The notes beneath the pieces are model-generated. The model was not told the DNA's origin. It saw nothing but the letters and a program-made list of their open reading frames with translations, and did no database searches. From assembly GCA_947170465.1 (NCBI GenBank), contig CAMVTS010000001.1:67664-118933 (forward strand): a stretch of 51,270 bases of DNA. The letters are read 5' to 3'. Positions 49,296 to 51,270 of this stretch are shown in pieces (positions within the stretch are counted from its first letter, which is position 1; every line of letters starts with the position of its first letter). This stretch comes from an uncultured Clostridia bacterium (GTDB lineage Bacteria; Bacillota; Clostridia; Oscillospirales; Acutalibacteraceae). The position numbers and the translations under genes are program-made.

Positions 49296-51053
49296 ATGAA
49301 ACAACACAACGCCCTTACCGCCCTGTTGCTGACAATGGCGCTGCTCGCCGCTTCGGTCGTTCCGGCGTTCGCCTATTCGCCGGTCGAGCCGCATTCGCCG
49401 TACTATGAGACGGACAGTGAGAAGATCGCCGGCGCAAAGGCGTATGTCGACGAGCTGCTGAAACGCGGCTCCGACCACTTCGACACCGCCGGAGAGCTGC
49501 GGCTGCGCGGCTTGGCTGCCTCGATGGACGAAGCCAAAGCGATCGCGTGGGAGGATCACGAGACCGCCACGGCGTACCTGAGCGCCTTTGATGAAGCGCT
49601 CGGCGCTATCCAGCCCGTCAAAGAGAACGCCGCCTTGGTGTTTCCGCAGGAGGAAGTCCGTATGCGTCGGCTGCTGCGCGGCTACTTTGACAAAAACGAG
49701 CCCGGCGACGAACCGCTGATCTCCTACAACCCCGTCTGGGAGGACTTCAACGGCTACCGCATGGTGCGCGCTTATTCGCCGATGGAACGCCCGGCGACCT
49801 ACGATCTGCGCGTCGGCGGCTACATCTATCACGGCGAGAACCAGTACAGCCCGTCCGAAACCGGCTACATGGTCGTCAACGCCAAGACTCTTGTGGACGA
49901 CGCGGACGATCCCGACAAATATGTGACCACCTTCGAGGATGGCTTGCGGATGGGCATTATCGACGCGGACAGGCTCTATGAAATTTCTAAAAAAGAAAAA
50001 TTCGGCTTTACGATCTACCGTGCCGGCGACTTTGACCACGACGGCAACGTGGACGTGACCGACGCGACCTTGATACAGCTTTATATTGCCCAAAACGGCG
50101 GCGCTGCCACTGACGTCTATTCCGACTTCAACAACGACGGCGTGACCGATGTCACCGACGCGACGAACGTCCAGCTTTTCGCGGTGAGCCATCAGCCGGA
50201 TGTTCCGAAGCAGTCCCCTGTTCGCGACATAGGCGGCTTGCGCTTCACCGGCGAGGTCGGCGAGATGCCCAACCGCATGACGCTGCTCGGCAGCCGCGGT
50301 GAACTCGAAGCCTTCGCGCAGACCTGTTCTTTCAGCCTGAAAAACGCGCTCTACCGCTTTGACGAGGCGTATTTCGCGAAGAATTACCTGATCGTCGACG
50401 AACGCTGCATCAATACCGACTACTGGACGCCGGAGCTGGAGATCGAGCTCGAGGCTCACCAATACAAAGCGTCAGAGCCGCATACCCTTTTCCTTTTCAC
50501 GAATCTGTATTTCAATGTATCCGACAGGCTGCAAAAGAGCGCGATCGTCCGCTTTTACCAAGTAGAAAGGGCAGCGTTCCCCGAGGTCTTGACAGACGTG
50601 AAAAACTACAGCTTCATGCCGACCGTCGCCTATCAGGCGTACAGCAACCTTGCGATGACCGAGATCCCCTTCCGTTTCCTCGCCGTTGAGGAGGAAAGGG
50701 GTATCGTCGACGCCGTACCGAAAAGGGACGCCGCCGTCATTCGCGATACCGCTGAGTTAGCCGCCTCCGGCTATCACCTTTCCGGACAGTATGACGACGC
50801 TTTCTTTGAGGAAAACGCCATTGTCGTCTGGCACGAGGTATTCCCCTATTATAATACCAGCGTGAACGTGCCGCGGCTGTTTGTCAGCGAATCGGGCGAC
50901 ACGGTTTTCGTTGAGAACAGACAGAAGATCCCGTCGGCGTATTTTGAGGATACGACCGACACCTACATTGTCCTCAGCGTGAGAAAGGTTGACATACCCG
51001 ACGCGCAGCAGGCGATCCTGCTCAACGATTACGAAAGCTACTACCATCACTAA
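49296..51053 (+). CDS. Secreted protein with internal dockerin type I domain
   Basis: This 585-residue protein has a signal peptide (1-26, cleavage after AFA) and a dockerin at about 243-299 with two calcium loops (GDFDHDGNVDVTDAT and SDFNNDGVTDVTDAT). Dockerins bind cohesins of scaffold proteins in cellulosome- or amylosome-like complexes. The 215 residues before and 285 after show no enzyme motif I recognise. The start at 49296 follows AAGGAG. Unlike the rest of the window, the gene is rich in GATC and uses ATC after G-ending codons, so it looks recently acquired. It follows the anti-sigma-like gene by 13 bases. Confidence 0.85.
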   Translation: MKQHNALTALLLTMALLAASVVPAFAYSPVEPHSPYYETDSEKIAGAKAYVDELLKRGSDHFDTAGELRLRGLAASMDEAKAIAWEDHETATAYLSAFDEALGAIQPVKENAALVFPQEEVRMRRLLRGYFDKNEPGDEPLISYNPVWEDFNGYRMVRAYSPMERPATYDLRVGGYIYHGENQYSPSETGYMVVNAKTLVDDADDPDKYVTTFEDGLRMGIIDADRLYEISKKEKFGFTIYRAGDFDHDGNVDVTDATLIQLYIAQNGGAATDVYSDFNNDGVTDVTDATNVQLFAVSHQPDVPKQSPVRDIGGLRFTGEVGEMPNRMTLLGSRGELEAFAQTCSFSLKNALYRFDEAYFAKNYLIVDERCINTDYWTPELEIELEAHQYKASEPHTLFLFTNLYFNVSDRLQKSAIVRFYQVERAAFPEVLTDVKNYSFMPTVAYQAYSNLAMTEIPFRFLAVEEERGIVDAVPKRDAAVIRDTAELAASGYHLSGQYDDAFFEENAIVVWHEVFPYYNTSVNVPRLFVSESGDTVFVENRQKIPSAYFEDTTDTYIVLSVRKVDIPDAQQAILLNDYESYYHH

Positions 51054-51087
51054 CAAGAAGTTTTGAAAGAAACGTACCCCATAGACC

Positions 51088-51126
51088 GCCCTGCCGGAAT
51101 CCTCTCCCGGCAGGGCAATCTCTTTT
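51088..51126 (+). terminator. Terminator after the dockerin gene
   Basis: GCCCTGCCGG and CCGGCAGGGC form a perfect ten-base stem with a nine-base loop, followed by AATCTCTTTT. Confidence 0.82.
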
Positions 51127-51195
51127 ATGAAACATTTATCAACGCGCAGAAAAAGTCTCAATTATCATAAGCATAGTCATTCGATATATAGTATA

Positions 51196-51217
51196 AAGGC
51201 TCCCGATGGGGAGCCTT
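51196..51217. other. Palindromic hairpin near the right edge
   Basis: AAGGCTCCC and GGGAGCCTT pair perfectly over nine bases around a four-base loop, without a T-run. The 217 bases after the dockerin gene also contain AGAAAAAGTC twice (51148 and 51226). The region has the look of the end of an insertion sequence, but no transposase is visible before the window ends. Confidence 0.4.
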
Positions 51218-51270
51218 CAGACTGTAGAAAAAGTCCAAATGTGATTTGTTCAGGACAACGTTTGACAAAG

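Noticed and set aside
1-51270. tRNA, rRNA or prophage genes
   Set aside because: Every gap was read for cloverleaf ends and rRNA motifs; none was found, and there are no integrase, capsid or tail genes.

Overview
The window is about 51 kb of a spore-former-type member of the Clostridia, most likely Oscillospirales/Ruminococcaceae. The evidence is Gram-positive housekeeping order (hprK-murB-rapZ-whiA; xseB-ispA-dxs-tlyA-nadK-argR-recN; a spoVB-like/mazG/hup/yabO/yabP/yabQ/divIC/yabR block), sigma-A promoters with AGGAGG-type ribosome sites, Rex, and a dockerin protein as in fibre- or starch-degrading gut and rumen ruminococci. By eye the base composition is in the high 50s percent G+C. Genes are packed tightly and many start inside the stop codon of the previous gene (ATGA).

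Layout. 1-17093 (+): catabolite control (hprK end), cell wall and envelope (murB, rapZ, whiA), isoprenoids (ispA, dxs), RNA modification, NAD kinase, ArgR, DNA repair (recN, recJ), the stringent-response enzyme, D-aminoacyl-tRNA deacylase, a metallo-hydrolase and a HemZ-type radical SAM enzyme. 14215-14564 is the only gene-free stretch over 300 bases and holds two palindromic repeats. 17164-24451 (+): zinc-ribbon protein, lipid flippase, MazG, HU, the yabO-yabR sporulation/division block, long HPF and an rRNA methyltransferase. 24517-30406 (+): a Dlt-like surface-acylation operon behind a perfect consensus promoter. 30439-36437 (-): aconitase, isocitrate dehydrogenase, Rex and a ComEC with a degenerate last domain. 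36674-41223 (+): typA, an exonuclease and HtrA. 41364-42749 (-): murC. 42908-47763 (+): an RlmD-type methyltransferase, a TfoX-like protein, and a methyltransferase/SDR/YihY/HprK-like run. 47836-51053 (+): ECF sigma factor, membrane anti-sigma-like protein with an extracellular domain, and a secreted dockerin protein.

The best candidate for an undescribed system is the operon at 24590-30406. It has a DltA-like adenylating enzyme, a carrier protein, an MBOAT acyltransferase and an SGNH-type partner, but also a fold-type III PLP decarboxylase between carrier and MBOAT. The adenylating enzyme lacks the residues I align with D-alanine recognition, the decarboxylase lacks the glutamate that diaminopimelate decarboxylases keep beside the catalytic cysteine, and the MBOAT ends in an FxYxxF relay motif usually supplied by the separate peptide DltX. 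The set resembles carrier-bound amino-acid decarboxylation (as in butirosin BtrJ-BtrI-BtrK) coupled to export of the product onto a surface polymer. A candidate Rex operator overlaps its promoter.

A second large-scale signal is that the tetramer GATC is almost absent from the first 49.3 kb (about 19 copies by my hand count) but occurs about 13 times in the last gene alone, which marks the dockerin gene as a probable recent arrival.
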